Part shown: positions 37,286 to 48,406 of the stretch, piece by piece
Layout: the number at the start of each line of letters is the position of its first letter
Position numbering within the stretch: position 1 is the first letter of the stretch
Origin: Noviherbaspirillum galbum
GTDB taxonomy: Bacteria; Pseudomonadota; Gammaproteobacteria; Burkholderiales; Burkholderiaceae_D
Direction: 5' to 3'
Length of the DNA: 64,000 nucleotides
Assembly: GCF_010974945.1 (NCBI RefSeq)
Contig: NZ_JAAIVB010000080.1
Coordinates: forward strand, 1-64,000
Made by a program: the position numbers and the translations under genes
Notes under the pieces: model-generated
Database searches by the model: none
Told to the model about the DNA's origin: nothing
The model's input: only the letters and a program-made list of their open reading frames with translations

Positions 37286-38455
37286 ATGCTGCTCTGGCTC
37301 GCGCAATATTTCCAGCAAGACCTCGGCGCCCTGCGCGTCTTCAACTTCATCACCTTCCGCGCGGTGTTCGCCACCCTGACGGCGCTCGCCATCGGCCTGA
37401 TTTCCGGACCGGCGGTGATCCGCATGCTGACCCGCCTGAAGGTCGGCCAGGCGGTGCGCAAGGATGGTCCGCAGACCCACTTGATCAAGTCGGGCACGCC
37501 CACCATGGGCGGCGCGCTGATCCTGCTGGGCATCGGCATCTCCACCTTCCTCTGGGCCGACTGGAGCAACCGCTTCATCTGGGTGGTGCTGGTCGTGACC
37601 CTGGGCTACGGCGCCATCGGCTGGGTCGACGACTACCGCAAGGTGGTCTACAAGAACCCGGAAGGCATGTCCTCGCGGGAAAAGTATTTCTGGCAATCCC
37701 TGATCGGCCTGGTCGCCGCGATCTACCTCGCCTTCTCGGTGTCGGCGCCGACCAACACCAAGGTCTGGCAACTGTTCATGGCCTGGGTGCAGTCCGGATT
37801 CAGCCTCGACCTGCCGCCCAAGGCCGACCTGATCGTGCCCTTCTTCAAGACCATCAGCTATCCGCTGGGCGTGTGGGGCTTCATTCTGCTGACCTACCTG
37901 GTGATCGTCGGATCGAGCAACGCCGTCAACCTCACTGACGGCCTGGACGGCCTTGCCATCATGCCCACGGTGATGGTCGGATCGGCCCTCGGGCTCATCG
38001 CTTACCTCACAGGCAGCGCGGTGTACGCGAAATACCTCTTTATTCCGCATATTCCCGGCGCCGCGGAATTGTTAATCTTCTGCGGTGCGATGGCCGGCGC
38101 CGGCCTTGCCTTCCTGTGGTACAACGCGCATCCCGCGCAGGTATTCATGGGCGACGTCGGCGCGCTGGCCCTCGGCGGGGCGCTGGGAACCGTCGCCGTC
38201 ATCGTGCGCCAGGAAATCGTGCTGTTCATCATGGGCGGCATCTTCGTGGTCGAAACGCTGTCGGTGGTGATGCAGGTGACGTACTTCAAATATACGAAGA
38301 AGCGTTTCGGCGTGGGCCGGCGCATCCTGCTGATGGCGCCCCTGCACCATCATTTCGAACAGAAGGGCTGGAAAGAGACGCAGGTCGTCGTGCGCTTCTG
38401 GATCGTCACGATGATGCTGGTGCTGTTTGGATTGTCAACCTTGAAGCTGCGTTGA
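37286..38455 (+). CDS. mraY: Phospho-MurNAc-pentapeptide transferase
   Basis: The 389-residue polytopic protein has about ten membrane helices. Conserved loops include [17 protein letters not shown] (Asp-Asp), [13 protein letters not shown] and [12 protein letters not shown], plus APLHHHFE near the end. It transfers phospho-MurNAc-pentapeptide to undecaprenyl phosphate, giving lipid I. Its stop overlaps the murD start (ATGA-like TGATG). Confidence 0.97.
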   Translation: MLLWLAQYFQQDLGALRVFNFITFRAVFATLTALAIGLISGPAVIRMLTRLKVGQAVRKDGPQTHLIKSGTPTMGGALILLGIGISTFLWADWSNRFIWVVLVVTLGYGAIGWVDDYRKVVYKNPEGMSSREKYFWQSLIGLVAAIYLAFSVSAPTNTKVWQLFMAWVQSGFSLDLPPKADLIVPFFKTISYPLGVWGFILLTYLVIVGSSNAVNLTDGLDGLAIMPTVMVGSALGLIAYLTGSAVYAKYLFIPHIPGAAELLIFCGAMAGAGLAFLWYNAHPAQVFMGDVGALALGGALGTVAVIVRQEIVLFIMGGIFVVETLSVVMQVTYFKYTKKRFGVGRRILLMAPLHHHFEQKGWKETQVVVRFWIVTMMLVLFGLSTLKLR

Positions 38456-39963
38456 TGGTGGAATCGGTGAATTACCAAGGCAAACGTGTACTCGTCCTCG
38501 GGCTGGGTGAATCCGGCCTGGCGATGGCATTGTGGCTGGCGCGCTGCGGCGCGTCGCTGCGCGTTGCCGACACGCGCGAGGCGCCCGCCCGTCTGCCGCA
38601 GCTGCAAGAAGCGGCGCCGGACGCGGAATTCATCGCCGGCGGCTTCGACGCGGCGCTGCTCGACGGCGTGGACGTCGTCGCCGTCAGCCCGGGCCTCGCG
38701 CCCGGCCGCGAGCTCGCCGCCATCGTGCCCGCCGCGCAGGAACGCGGCATTCCGCTGTGGGGCGAGATCGAACTGTTCGCCCGGGCGCTGGCCGCGCTGC
38801 GCGACGAGCGCGGTTACCAGCCCAAGGTGATCGCCATCACCGGCACCAACGGCAAGACCACGGTCACCAGCCTTACCGGCCTGCTGTGCCGCCGCGCCGG
38901 CCTGTCGACGCGCATCGCCGGCAACATCAGCCCGGCCGCGCTCGACGTGCTGCGCGCCGCGCTCGACGAAGACGCGCTGCCCCAGGCCTGGGTGCTGGAG
39001 CTGTCGAGCTTCCAGTTGCACTTCACGCATTCCCTCGACGCCGACGTGGCCACGGTGCTCAACCTGACCCAGGACCACCTCGACTGGCACGGCAGCATGG
39101 ACGCCTATGCCGCCGACAAGGCCCGCATCTTCGGCGCGCGCACCGTGCGCGTGCTCAACCGCGACGACCCGCTGGTGATGGCGATGGCCTCGCCGGCCGC
39201 GCCCTGCGTCAGCTTCGGCGCCAATCGGCCGGAAGCACCTGACTGCCTCGGCCTGATGGACGACAACGGCATGCACTGGCTGTCGGTGGCGGTCGCCGCG
39301 GAGGAGGGCGAGAAAAGCGCCGGGCGCCGCCGCAAGAAAGACAGCGCCGACGTGCCGGTGACGGTCACGCGCCTGATGCCGGCCGACGCCCTCCGCATCC
39401 GCGGCCAGCACAATGCCGTCAATGCCCTGGCGGCGCTGGCCCTGTGCCGCGCCATTGGCCTGACCCTCGCGCCCCTGCTGCACGGCCTGCGCGACTATGC
39501 CGGCGAGCCCCACCGCGTGGAACTCATCGCCACCGTCGGCGAGGTCGATTACGTCGACGACAGCAAGGGCACGAACGTCGGCGCCACCGTCGCCGCGCTC
39601 AACGGCCTCGGCGTGATGCAGGGCGGCCGGCTCGTGCTCATCGCCGGCGGCGACGGCAAGGGCCAGGATTTTTCCCCGCTGGCCGCGCCGGTGGCGAAGT
39701 TCGCGCGCGCCGTGGTCCTGATCGGCAAGGACGCCCCCGCCATCCGCGATGCCATCGCCGGCACCGACGTCGAGATTTTGTCGTGCGCCACGCTGGAAGA
39801 AGCGGTCGAGCGCGCCGCCGCCCTGGCCCGGCCGGGCGATGCGGTGCTGCTGTCCCCGGCCTGCGCGAGCCTCGACATGTTCCGCAACTATGCCCATCGC
39901 GCCGAAGTGTTCGTCGACGCGGTGCGTGAACTGGCGCTGGCGCGCGGCGAGGTGATTGCATGA
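38455..39963 (+). CDS. murD: UDP-MurNAc-Ala:D-glutamate ligase
   Basis: The 502-residue Mur ligase has a Rossmann-like start ([20 protein letters not shown]), ATP loop [29 protein letters not shown] and the C-terminal [15 protein letters not shown]. It adds D-Glu to UDP-MurNAc-L-Ala. It is about 60 residues longer than the E. coli enzyme, partly owing to an insertion at about residues 280-305 that holds a basic run (GRRRKKDS). The start overlaps the mraY stop; its stop overlaps the ftsW start (ATGA). Confidence 0.95.
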   Translation: MVESVNYQGKRVLVLGLGESGLAMALWLARCGASLRVADTREAPARLPQLQEAAPDAEFIAGGFDAALLDGVDVVAVSPGLAPGRELAAIVPAAQERGIPLWGEIELFARALAALRDERGYQPKVIAITGTNGKTTVTSLTGLLCRRAGLSTRIAGNISPAALDVLRAALDEDALPQAWVLELSSFQLHFTHSLDADVATVLNLTQDHLDWHGSMDAYAADKARIFGARTVRVLNRDDPLVMAMASPAAPCVSFGANRPEAPDCLGLMDDNGMHWLSVAVAAEEGEKSAGRRRKKDSADVPVTVTRLMPADALRIRGQHNAVNALAALALCRAIGLTLAPLLHGLRDYAGEPHRVELIATVGEVDYVDDSKGTNVGATVAALNGLGVMQGGRLVLIAGGDGKGQDFSPLAAPVAKFARAVVLIGKDAPAIRDAIAGTDVEILSCATLEEAVERAAALARPGDAVLLSPACASLDMFRNYAHRAEVFVDAVRELALARGEVIA

Positions 39964-41171
39964 AGTTCGCCCTGCCGTCCTTCCTGACCTCCGCATCCGC
40001 TCCCGCCGCCCCGGTGCGCGTGGCGCAGCGTTCCAGGATGATGGAATACGACCAGCCGCTGGTGTGGGTGGTGCTGCTGCTGATGCTGTTCGGCATGGTG
40101 ATGGTGTACTCCGCCTCGATCGCCTTGCCCGACTCGCCCAAGTACGCCAGCTACAAGACCACCCACTTCCTGATTCGCCAGGGCGCCTTCATCGCCGTCG
40201 GCATGCTCGCCGGGCTGCTGGCCTTCCGCGTGCGCATCGAAACCTGGCAGAAATGGGCGCCCTACCTCTTCGTCGGCACCCTGGTGCTGCTGCTGCTGGT
40301 GCTCATTCCCGGCATCGGCAAGGGCGTCAACGGCGCCAAGCGCTGGCTGTCGTTCAAGGTCTTCAACCTGCAGCCCTCGGAAATGATGAAGCTGTGCGCC
40401 GTGCTCTACGCCGCCGACTACTCGGTGCGCAAGCAGCAGGTGATGCACAAGCTGACCAAGGGCTTCTTCCCGATGGCGGCGGCAATCGGCTTCGTCGGCG
40501 CGCTGCTGATGCTCGAGCCCGACCTCGGCGCGCTCGGCGTCATCGTCTGCATCGCCATGGGCATCCTCTTCCTCGGCGGCTTCAATGCGATCTGGTTCGG
40601 CGGCATCGGCGCCACGCTGGTGGGCGTGTTCAGCCTGATCATTGTGCTCTCGCCGTGGCGGCGCGAGCGCATCTTCGCCTACCTCAATCCCTGGGACGAA
40701 GAGCACGCGCTCGGCAAGGCCTACCAGCTGTCGCACTCGCTGATCGCCTTCGGCCGCGGCGAACTGTTCGGCGTGGGACTGGGCGGCAGCGTGGAAAAAC
40801 TGCATTACTTGCCGGAAGCACATACCGACTTTCTGTTGGCTGTCATCGGCGAGGAGCTCGGCTTCGTCGGCGTGCTGGTGGTGGTGGCGATGTTCTACTG
40901 GATCGTCAAGCGCGCCTTCGACATCGGCCGCCAGGCGATCGCCATGGACATGACCTTCGCCGGCCTCGCCGCCAAGGGCATCGGCATCTGGATCGGTGTG
41001 CAGACCTTCATCAACATGGGCGTGAACCTCGGCCTGCTGCCGACCAAGGGCCTGACGCTGCCGCTGATGAGCTACGGCGGTTCGGGCGTGATGCTCAACT
41101 GCATCGGCCTCGCCATCCTGCTGCGCATCGACTACGAGAACCGCCTGCTGATGCGGGGAGGCCGGGTATGA
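39960..41171 (+). CDS. ftsW: Peptidoglycan glycosyltransferase FtsW
   Basis: The 403-residue SEDS-family protein has about ten membrane helices. Signature segments include [19 protein letters not shown], the conserved Asp region [32 protein letters not shown] and [15 protein letters not shown]. It polymerises septal glycan strands with FtsI. A ~30-residue cytoplasmic N-terminus precedes the first helix. It overlaps murD and murG by four bases each. Confidence 0.96.
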   Translation: MKFALPSFLTSASAPAAPVRVAQRSRMMEYDQPLVWVVLLLMLFGMVMVYSASIALPDSPKYASYKTTHFLIRQGAFIAVGMLAGLLAFRVRIETWQKWAPYLFVGTLVLLLLVLIPGIGKGVNGAKRWLSFKVFNLQPSEMMKLCAVLYAADYSVRKQQVMHKLTKGFFPMAAAIGFVGALLMLEPDLGALGVIVCIAMGILFLGGFNAIWFGGIGATLVGVFSLIIVLSPWRRERIFAYLNPWDEEHALGKAYQLSHSLIAFGRGELFGVGLGGSVEKLHYLPEAHTDFLLAVIGEELGFVGVLVVVAMFYWIVKRAFDIGRQAIAMDMTFAGLAAKGIGIWIGVQTFINMGVNLGLLPTKGLTLPLMSYGGSGVMLNCIGLAILLRIDYENRLLMRGGRV

Positions 41172-42250
41172 AGCGGCTTCTCATCATGGCGGCCGGCACC
41201 GGCGGCCACATCTTCCCCGGCCTGGCGATTGCCCGCACCATGCAACAACGCGGCTGGCAGGTGTCCTGGCTGGGCACGCAGCACGGCATGGAACGCGAGA
41301 TCGTGCCGAAGCACCGCATCGACATGGACAGCATCGACTTTGCCGGCCTGCGCGGCAAGGGCCTGATGCATACCGTGCGCGGCGGCTTCAAGATGCTCGC
41401 CGGCTTCGCTTCCTGCTTCAGCATCATCGGCCGCCGCAAGCCGGACGTGGTGCTCGGCATGGGCGGCTACGTCACCGTCCCCGGCGGCATGATGGCCAGG
41501 CTGCGCGGCGTGCCGCTGGTGCTGGTCAATGCCGACGCGGCCCTGCTGCTGTCGAACAAGACCCTCGCGCCGGTCGCCAGCCGCGTGCTGTTCGGCTTTC
41601 CGGCCGAGTTCGGCGCCGCTGCCGGCAAGGCGGTCGTGACCGGCAACCCGGTGCGCCAGGAAATCATCGACGTCGCGCCGCCGGCGCAGCGCTACGCGGC
41701 ACGCAGCGGACCGCTGCGCCTGCTGGTGGTCGGCGGCAGCCTCGGCGCGAAAGCCCTGAACGACACGCTGCCCGCCGCGCTGGCGCGCATCCCCGCGGGC
41801 GAGCGCCCGCTGGTGACGCACCAGTCCGGCAAGCAGCACATCGACGCCCTGCGCGGCGCCTACGCCGGCGCGCAGGTCCAGGCGGAAGTGGTGGATTTCA
41901 TCGACGACATGCCGCGCCGCTATGCCGAGGCCGACCTCGTGATCTGCCGCGCCGGCGCGATCACGGTGTCTGAACTCACCGCGGCCGGCGTGGCCAGCGT
42001 GCTGGTGCCACTGGTGGCGTCGACGACCTCGCACCAGCGCGACAACGCGCAGTGGATGGCGAAGCAGGACGCGGCGCTGCACCTGCCGCAGAGCGAGCTG
42101 AGCCCGGAACGGCTGGCGGCTCTGTTGCAGTCGCTGAAGCGGGAAGATTGCCTGCGCATGGCCGAGGCAGCGCATGCGATCGGGCGGCGGCAGGCGAATG
42201 AAGAGATTGCGAAGGTGCTGGAGCAGGTGGCTGGGAAGGAAGGCAAATGA
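41168..42250 (+). CDS. murG: Lipid II synthase (UDP-GlcNAc transferase) MurG
   Basis: The 360-residue GT28 glycosyltransferase has [15 protein letters not shown] near the N-terminus (GTGGH at about residues 10-14), [25 protein letters not shown] and the acceptor-side [16 protein letters not shown]. It adds GlcNAc to lipid I at the inner membrane. The start at 41168 overlaps the ftsW stop (ATGA); the frame is open further upstream only because it runs through ftsW. A 214-base gap with a dispersed repeat separates it from murC, the largest break between adjacent genes of the cluster. Confidence 0.96.
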   Translation: MKRLLIMAAGTGGHIFPGLAIARTMQQRGWQVSWLGTQHGMEREIVPKHRIDMDSIDFAGLRGKGLMHTVRGGFKMLAGFASCFSIIGRRKPDVVLGMGGYVTVPGGMMARLRGVPLVLVNADAALLLSNKTLAPVASRVLFGFPAEFGAAAGKAVVTGNPVRQEIIDVAPPAQRYAARSGPLRLLVVGGSLGAKALNDTLPAALARIPAGERPLVTHQSGKQHIDALRGAYAGAQVQAEVVDFIDDMPRRYAEADLVICRAGAITVSELTAAGVASVLVPLVASTTSHQRDNAQWMAKQDAALHLPQSELSPERLAALLQSLKREDCLRMAEAAHAIGRRQANEEIAKVLEQVAGKEGK

Positions 42251-42282
42251 GGTACTTCCCTGCCGCCGCAAAGGAAAAAGAG

Positions 42283-42432
42283 CTCCCTCCCCTTCAAGGG
42301 GAGGGCAGGGGTGGGGATGGGTTTCAGTCGAATGTAAAGAACAGCATCCAGTTCGCTGGTGATGTCAATGCTGTTCTTTGCTTGCTGCGGAAACCCATCC
42401 CCACCCCGACCCTCCCCTTGAAGGCGAGGGAG
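42283..42432. repeat. Dispersed palindromic element, copy C
   Basis: Outer arms CTCCCTCCCCTTCAAGGGGA and CCCTCCCCTTGAAGGCGAGG flank GGATGGGTTTC / GAAACCCATCCCCACCCC and a perfect inner pair AAAGAACAGCAT (42336-42347) / ATGCTGTTCTTT (42368-42379). It lies inside the dcw cluster between murG and murC. Confidence 0.88.
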
Positions 42433-42464
42433 TTGAACGGCCGCCGTGAGGCGGCGTATAAAGT

Positions 42465-43856
42465 ATGAAACACAAAGTCAAAAACATTCACTTCGTCGGC
42501 ATTGGCGGCAGCGGCATGAGCGGCATCGCCGAGGTGCTGCTCAACCTCGGCTACCGGGTGTCCGGTTCCGACCTGGGCAGCAACGCCGCGACGCAGCGCC
42601 TGGCCAAGCAGGGCGCGACGGTGCATGTCGGCCATGCGGCGGAGTACATCGAGGGCGCGGACGCCATCGTCACCTCGACTGCCGTGCGCCACGACAATCC
42701 GGAAGTGGTGGCCGCGCGCGCGAAGCGCATTCCCATCGTGCCGCGCGCGATGATGCTGGCCGAACTCATGCGCCTGAAGCAGGGCATCGCCATCGCCGGC
42801 ACCCACGGCAAGACCACCACCACCAGCCTGGTGGCGAGCGTGCTGGCCGAGGGCGGGCTGGATCCGACCTTCGTCATCGGCGGCCGCCTGACCAAGGCCG
42901 GCGCCAACGCCAAGCTCGGCACCGGCGACTTCATCGTTGCCGAGGCCGACGAATCCGATGCGTCCTTCCTCAACCTGTCGCCGGTCATCGAGGTCATCAC
43001 CAACATCGATGCCGACCACATGGACACCTACGACCACAGCTTCGCCAAGCTGAAGCAGGCGTTCGTGGAGTTCACCAACCGCCTGCCGTTCTACGGCGTG
43101 GCGATGCTGTGCATCGACGACGCCAGCGTGCGCGAGATCATGCCCTTCATCTCCAAGCCGATCACCACCTACGGCTTCCATGCCGATGCCCAGGTGCGCG
43201 CGGCGAACGCCCAGGCCGTGGACGGCAAGATGCAGTTCACCGTGCTGCAGGAAGGCCATGCGCCGCTGGACGTCACGCTGAACCAGCCCGGCATGCACAA
43301 CGTGCAGAATGCCTGCGCCGCCATCGCCATCGCGCGCGAACTCGGCGTGGATGACCGCGCCACGCAGAAGGCGCTGGCCGAATTCAACGGCGTGGGACGC
43401 CGCTTCACCCGCTACGGCGAAATCGCGCTGCCGGAAGGCGGCTCCTTCGCCCTGGTGGACGACTACGGCCACCATCCCGTGGAAACCGCGGCGACCCTGG
43501 CCGCCGCGCGCGGCGCCTATCCGGGCCGCCGCCTGGTGCTGGCCTTCCAGCCGCACCGCTATACCCGGACCCGCGACCTGTTCGAAGACTTCGTGAAGGT
43601 CTTGTCGAGCGCCGATGCGCTGCTTCTCGCCGAGGTGTATGCCGCCGGCGAGCAGCCCATCGTCGCTGCCGACGGGCGTTCCCTGTCGCACGCCTTGCGC
43701 GTGCTCGGCAAGGTCGACCCGGTGTTCGTGGAAAACATTGCCGACATGCCCGAGACCATCCTGCGCATCGCCCGCGACGGCGACGTGGTGATCACCATGG
43801 GTGCCGGTTCGATCAGCGCCGTGCCGGGCAAGTTGTCCGCCGCCGGCCAAGGATGA
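42465..43856 (+). CDS. murC: UDP-MurNAc:L-alanine ligase
   Basis: The 463-residue Mur ligase begins with the nucleotide-binding [16 protein letters not shown], then [11 protein letters not shown] (GTHGKT at residues 112-117), [22 protein letters not shown] and DDYGHHPVE. It adds the first amino acid, L-Ala, to UDP-MurNAc. The ATG has no close ribosome-binding site; GAGGCGG lies about 13 bases upstream. The gene follows the palindromic repeat and ends eight bases before ddl. Confidence 0.96.
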   Translation: MKHKVKNIHFVGIGGSGMSGIAEVLLNLGYRVSGSDLGSNAATQRLAKQGATVHVGHAAEYIEGADAIVTSTAVRHDNPEVVAARAKRIPIVPRAMMLAELMRLKQGIAIAGTHGKTTTTSLVASVLAEGGLDPTFVIGGRLTKAGANAKLGTGDFIVAEADESDASFLNLSPVIEVITNIDADHMDTYDHSFAKLKQAFVEFTNRLPFYGVAMLCIDDASVREIMPFISKPITTYGFHADAQVRAANAQAVDGKMQFTVLQEGHAPLDVTLNQPGMHNVQNACAAIAIARELGVDDRATQKALAEFNGVGRRFTRYGEIALPEGGSFALVDDYGHHPVETAATLAAARGAYPGRRLVLAFQPHRYTRTRDLFEDFVKVLSSADALLLAEVYAAGEQPIVAADGRSLSHALRVLGKVDPVFVENIADMPETILRIARDGDVVITMGAGSISAVPGKLSAAGQG

Positions 43857-43863
43857 AAAAAAC

Positions 43864-44844
43864 ATGAGTCAGTTCGCAACACAATTTGGAAAAGTCGGCG
43901 TGCTCTTCGGCGGACGCTCCGCCGAGCGCGAAGTCTCGCTAATGTCCGGCAGCGGCGTGCTCAAGGCGCTGCGCATCAAGGGCGTGGACGCGCATGCCTT
44001 CGACCCGGCCGAGCGCGGCATCGCCGAGCTCGCCGCCGAGAAATTTGATCGCGTGTTCATCGCGCTGCACGGCCGCTACGGCGAGGACGGCACCCTGCAG
44101 GGCGTGCTCGAGCAGCTCGGCATTCCCTACACCGGCTCCGGCGTGATGGCTTCGTCCATCGGCATGGACAAGGTGATGAGCAAGCGCATCTGGATCAACC
44201 ACGGCCTGCCAACGCCGCGCTTCCTGACGCTGGACGCGAAAGGCGCCACCGCCGAGGAACTGCGCACCGTGCCCGACGAGCTCGGCCTGCCGCTGATGCT
44301 CAAGGCGCCGCACGAAGGCTCGACCATCGGCATCAGCAAGGTGCAGGGCTACTCCGACATGCAATCCGGCTTCGCGCTGTGCGCGAAATACGACGAAGTG
44401 GTGCTGGCCGAGGAATTCATCAGCGGCCGCGAACTCACCGTGCCGGTGCTGGGCAAGGGACGCGAAGCCCGTGCCCTGCCCATCGTGGAAATCCGTGCGC
44501 CGCAAGGCAACTACGATTACCAGAACAAGTATTTCAGCGACGACACGCAGTACTTCTGCCCCGCGCCGCTGGACGAGGCGCTGACCAAGCGCATCCAGTC
44601 GCTCGCGGTGCGCGCCTTCAACGCGCTGGGCTGCGCCGGCTGGGCGCGGGTGGACTTCATGCTGCGCGCCGCCGACAACGAGCCCTTCCTGCTGGAGATC
44701 AATACCTCGCCCGGCATGACGGGGCACTCCCTGGTGCCGATGGCGGCCAAGGCGGCGGGCGTGAGCTATGAAGACTTGTGCGTCGAGATCCTGCGCATGG
44801 CGGACCTCGACCTGAAACCCACGCAGGACTGGAAGCCGGCTTAA
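43864..44844 (+). CDS. ddlB: D-alanine:D-alanine ligase
   Basis: The 326-residue ATP-grasp enzyme shows [73 protein letters not shown] and [17 protein letters not shown]. It makes the D-Ala-D-Ala used by MurF. The start at 43864 gives the family length, with AAGGA ten bases upstream; an earlier in-frame start would lie inside murC. Confidence 0.96.
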   Translation: MSQFATQFGKVGVLFGGRSAEREVSLMSGSGVLKALRIKGVDAHAFDPAERGIAELAAEKFDRVFIALHGRYGEDGTLQGVLEQLGIPYTGSGVMASSIGMDKVMSKRIWINHGLPTPRFLTLDAKGATAEELRTVPDELGLPLMLKAPHEGSTIGISKVQGYSDMQSGFALCAKYDEVVLAEEFISGRELTVPVLGKGREARALPIVEIRAPQGNYDYQNKYFSDDTQYFCPAPLDEALTKRIQSLAVRAFNALGCAGWARVDFMLRAADNEPFLLEINTSPGMTGHSLVPMAAKAAGVSYEDLCVEILRMADLDLKPTQDWKPA

Positions 44845-44866
44845 GGATAAGGGACGCGAACGAACC

Positions 44867-45634
44867 ATGTGGCACGACATCCGGATGCTCAACGCAACGA
44901 CCAACACGCTGCTCGGCGCAGTGGCGGTGTCGGTGCTCGCGTCCGGCATCTGGTGGCTGTCGCAGCGTCCGATGTTCACGCTGCGAACGATACGCATCGA
45001 AGCTGTCGGCGAGAGCGCGCTGCGCCACGTTAATCCCTCGACCGTGCGCGCCACGGCCGTGCCGCGCATCAAGGGCAACTTCTTCACCGCCAACCTGGAG
45101 ACCGTCCGGGGCGCGTTCGAGGCGGTGCCCTGGGTGCGCAAGGCGTCGGTGCGGCGCGAGTGGCCCAACAGGCTGATCGTGACCGTGGAAGAGCATCTTC
45201 CGCTGGGCACCTGGGGCGACGCGGGCAAGCTGGTGTCGGTGAAAGGGGACGTGTTCACCGCCAACCTGGCCGAGGCGGAAGAGGATGGCGAACTGCCGGA
45301 GTTTTCCGGGCCGGCGGGCAGCGAGAAGGAAGTGGTGAGCCGGTATCGCGAGCTGGCCGACTGGTTCAAGTCGATCCGCCTCGTGCCGGACGCGGTCAGC
45401 CTGTCCGACCGTTATGCCTGGTCGGTGCGGCTGAACAACGGCATGACGGTGAACCTGGGACGGGAGCAGACCAGCGCCATGCTGAAGGAAAGGGTGGACC
45501 GGTTCACCGGCATCTACCCGCAGCTCGCCGAGCGGCTGCAGAAGATTGATAGTGTGGACATGCGGTACCCGAACGGACTGGCCTTGAAGGCAGAGGGATT
45601 GACGCTGGGCAAAGACAAGAAACCAAAGCGATAA
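44867..45634 (+). CDS. ftsQ: Cell division protein FtsQ
   Basis: The 255-residue bitopic protein has a short cytoplasmic end, one membrane helix (about residues 14-32), then a POTRA domain (FTLRTIRIEAVGE to VPWVRKASVRREWPNRLIVTVEEH, about 37-112) and the FtsQ/DivIB beta domain. It connects with FtsL/FtsB in the divisome. It begins 22 bases after ddlB, and ftsA starts one base after its stop. Confidence 0.94.
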   Translation: MWHDIRMLNATTNTLLGAVAVSVLASGIWWLSQRPMFTLRTIRIEAVGESALRHVNPSTVRATAVPRIKGNFFTANLETVRGAFEAVPWVRKASVRREWPNRLIVTVEEHLPLGTWGDAGKLVSVKGDVFTANLAEAEEDGELPEFSGPAGSEKEVVSRYRELADWFKSIRLVPDAVSLSDRYAWSVRLNNGMTVNLGREQTSAMLKERVDRFTGIYPQLAERLQKIDSVDMRYPNGLALKAEGLTLGKDKKPKR

Positions 45635-45635
45635 C

Positions 45636-46868
45636 ATGACAAAAGACGTGAAAAACCTGATCGTCGGCCTCGACATCGGCACCTCCAAGGTGGTGGCGGT
45701 GGTGGCCGAGGTCTTGCCCAACGGGCGGCATGAGGTCATCGGCCTCGGCCAGCACGAATCCAAGGGACTCAAGAAGGGCGTGGTCGTCAACATCGAGGCC
45801 ACGGTCGAATCGATACAGCGCGCGCTGGAAGAAGCCGAGCTGATGGCCGACTGCAAGATCAAGAATGTCTATACCGGCATCGCGGGCAGCCACATCCGCA
45901 GCTTCAATTCCAGCGGCATGGTGGCCATCAAGGACAAGGAAGTCACCTCCACCGACGTCGCGCGCGTGATCGAAACCGCCAAGGCGGTGAACATTCCCAC
46001 CGACCAGCAATTGCTGCATACCGTGCCGCAGGAATTCATCGTCGACAGCCAGGAAGACGTGCGCGAACCGATCGGCATGAGCGGCATCCGCCTCGAGGTG
46101 AAGGTACACATCGTCACCGGCGCGGTGTCGGCGGTGCAGAACATCGTGAAGTGCGTGCGCCGCTGCGGCCTCGAAGTGTCCGACCTCATCCTGCAGCCGA
46201 TGGCGTCCGCCGAATCGGTGCTCACGCCCGACGAGAAGGAACTCGGCGTGGTGCTGATCGACATCGGCGGCGGCACCACCGACGTCGCCATCTTCACCGA
46301 AGGCGCGATCCGCCACACCGCGGTGATCCCCATCGCCGGCGACCAGATCACCAACGACATCGCGATGGCGCTGCGCACGCCGACGGCGGAAGCGGAAGAA
46401 ATCAAGTTGCGCTACGGCGTCGCCAAGCAGGTGCTGGCCGACCCGGGCGAAACCATCGAGGTGCCGGGGCTCGGGGATCGCGGTCCGCGCACCCTGTCGC
46501 GCCAGGCGCTGGCGGCCGTGATCGAGCCGCGCGTCGAGGAATTGTTTGCGCTGGTGCACCAGGTGGTGCGCGAGTCCGGCTACGAGGAAGTGCTCTCGTC
46601 CGGCATCGTGCTCACCGGCGGCACCGGCATGATGCCCGGCATGGTCGAGCTGGCGGAAGACATCTTCCTCAAGCCGACCCGGCTGGGCGTGCCGGAGTAC
46701 AGCGGCCAGCTCGCGGACGTGGTCCGCAGCCCGCGCTACTCGACGGTGCTGGGTTTGTTGTTGGAAGCGAAGAAGCAGTACCTGCGCGGCCATACCGTCA
46801 CCAAGCAGGACGGGTCGGTGAAGGCAGTCTGGCAACGCATGAAAGAGTGGTTCCTCGGTAATTTCTAG
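45636..46868 (+). CDS. ftsA: Cell division protein FtsA
   Basis: The 410-residue actin-like ATPase has the phosphate-1 motif GLDIGTSKVVAVV, the 1C domain (VHIVTGAVSAVQNIVKC), phosphate-2 LIDIGGGTTDVAIF and the adenosine motif GIVLTGGTGMMPG. The C-terminus VWQRMKEWFLGNF is the amphipathic helix that anchors FtsZ filaments to the membrane. Confidence 0.96.
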   Translation: MTKDVKNLIVGLDIGTSKVVAVVAEVLPNGRHEVIGLGQHESKGLKKGVVVNIEATVESIQRALEEAELMADCKIKNVYTGIAGSHIRSFNSSGMVAIKDKEVTSTDVARVIETAKAVNIPTDQQLLHTVPQEFIVDSQEDVREPIGMSGIRLEVKVHIVTGAVSAVQNIVKCVRRCGLEVSDLILQPMASAESVLTPDEKELGVVLIDIGGGTTDVAIFTEGAIRHTAVIPIAGDQITNDIAMALRTPTAEAEEIKLRYGVAKQVLADPGETIEVPGLGDRGPRTLSRQALAAVIEPRVEELFALVHQVVRESGYEEVLSSGIVLTGGTGMMPGMVELAEDIFLKPTRLGVPEYSGQLADVVRSPRYSTVLGLLLEAKKQYLRGHTVTKQDGSVKAVWQRMKEWFLGNF

Positions 46869-47010
46869 GTCGTTGTTCTAGTCGTATTCGTGGTTTTGCA
46901 TTTGAAGCATCATTTTTCAATCTAAAAAGAAGTGCGCAGTTAGCAGTCGCTAGTCGCCACACCGCGTGGTGATTATCGACTGGCAACTGCATCTTGATAA
47001 GGGAGTCAAC

Positions 47011-48204
47011 ATGGAAATCGATCTGATCGATAACGCAACACTCGGCACCGTGATCAAGGTGGTCGGTGTCGGCGGCGCGGGCGGCAACGCCGTGCAGCAC
47101 ATGATCAACAAGGGCGTGTCCGGCGTGGAATTCATCGCCGCCAACACCGACGCCCAAGCGCTGGCCCAGTCCAACGCCCACAACATCATCCAGATCGGCG
47201 AGACCGGCCTGGGCGCGGGCATGCGTCCCGAAGTCGGCCGCAAGCTGGCCGAGGAATCCCGCGCGCGCATCGAAGACGCGCTGCGCGGCGCGCACATGGT
47301 GTTCATCGCCGCCGGCATGGGCGGCGGCACCGGCACCGGCGCGGCGCCCATCGTCGCCCAGGTCGCCAAGGAACTCGGCGCGCTGACCGTGGCCGTGGTC
47401 TCCAAGCCCTTCTCCTACGAAGGCGCGAAGTGCATGGAAATCGCCAACGAAGGCCTCGACGAGCTGAGCCAGTATACCGACTCGCTGATCGTCATCCTCA
47501 ACGAGAAGCTCGAAGAGATCTACGAAGACGACAGCATGATGGAATGGCTGCAGCACGCCGACGACGTGCTCAACAACGCGGTCGCCGGCATCGCCGAAAT
47601 CATCAACGTGCCCGGCCACATCAACGTCGACTTCAACGACGTCAAGACCATCATGGGCGAGCAGGGCAAGGCCATGATGGGCACGGCCACCGCCGCCGGC
47701 GTGGACCGCGCGCGCATCGCCGCGGAACAGGCCGTGGCCTCGCCGCTGCTGGACGGCATCGACCTCTCCGGCGCGCGCGGCGTGCTGGTGAACGTCACCG
47801 CTTCCCGCAGCCTGAAGGGCAAGGAAATCAAGGAAGTCATGGCCACCGTGCGCGCCTTCGCCGCGCCGGACGCGTCCATCGCCCAGGGCATCGCCTACGA
47901 CGACACCATGGGCGACGAGATCCGCGTCACCGTGGTCGCCACCGGCCTGGGCCGCGCCCGCAAGAACGTGCAGCTCGTGCAGACTCCGGTCCTGCGCACC
48001 GGCACCCACAACGAGCCGCTGATGGCCCACGGCGGCGCGCAAGTCCAGCAGGGCAGCGCCCAGCCCGCCAACGCCGCCTTCAACGGCCTGAAGGCTCCCG
48101 CCGTCTGGCGCCGCGAATCGGCTTCCGAGACGGTGCGCGCGCTCGAGAAGAACGGCATGGAAACCTACGACATCCCGGCATTCCTGCGCAAGCAGGCTGA
48201 CTGA
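47011..48204 (+). CDS. ftsZ: Cell division GTPase FtsZ
   Basis: The 397-residue tubulin homologue has VVGVGGAGGNAV, the GTP-binding signature AAGMGGGTGTGAAP, the T7-loop region (NVDFNDVKTIM) and the C-terminal FtsA/ZipA-binding peptide YDIPAFLRKQ. The start at 47011 is chosen for AGGGAG six bases upstream and the family-typical MEIDLIDN; an upstream in-frame ATG lacks both. A 142-base AT-richer gap after ftsA may hold an extra promoter. Confidence 0.97.
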   Translation: MEIDLIDNATLGTVIKVVGVGGAGGNAVQHMINKGVSGVEFIAANTDAQALAQSNAHNIIQIGETGLGAGMRPEVGRKLAEESRARIEDALRGAHMVFIAAGMGGGTGTGAAPIVAQVAKELGALTVAVVSKPFSYEGAKCMEIANEGLDELSQYTDSLIVILNEKLEEIYEDDSMMEWLQHADDVLNNAVAGIAEIINVPGHINVDFNDVKTIMGEQGKAMMGTATAAGVDRARIAAEQAVASPLLDGIDLSGARGVLVNVTASRSLKGKEIKEVMATVRAFAAPDASIAQGIAYDDTMGDEIRVTVVATGLGRARKNVQLVQTPVLRTGTHNEPLMAHGGAQVQQGSAQPANAAFNGLKAPAVWRRESASETVRALEKNGMETYDIPAFLRKQAD

Positions 48205-48223
48205 TCCCGGTCCACGCCATTGC

Positions 48224-48258
48224 AACGCCGCGTTCCCGCGAGGGGCGCGGCGTTTTTT
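48224..48258 (+). terminator. Rho-independent terminator of the dcw cluster
   Basis: AACGCCGCG and CGCGGCGTT form a 9-bp stem with a 13-base loop, followed by TTTT. It lies 20 bases after ftsZ. Confidence 0.85.
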
Positions 48259-48406
48259 CCTTCCACGGACAGGAAGGCCTGCCGCCATTCCCGCTTCCTG
48301 CAAATCCGGCAAGAACAGGGCATACTGCGCAAGCGCCGCGCGGCCCGCGAGATCGTCCGCCGGCAGCGCCACGCCCGCACACCAACCACACACCTAGGAG
48401 AACGCC

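Noticed and set aside
39956-41167. A long upstream extension of the murG frame
   Set aside because: It lies wholly inside ftsW in another frame; MurG homology begins at the ATG overlapping the ftsW stop.
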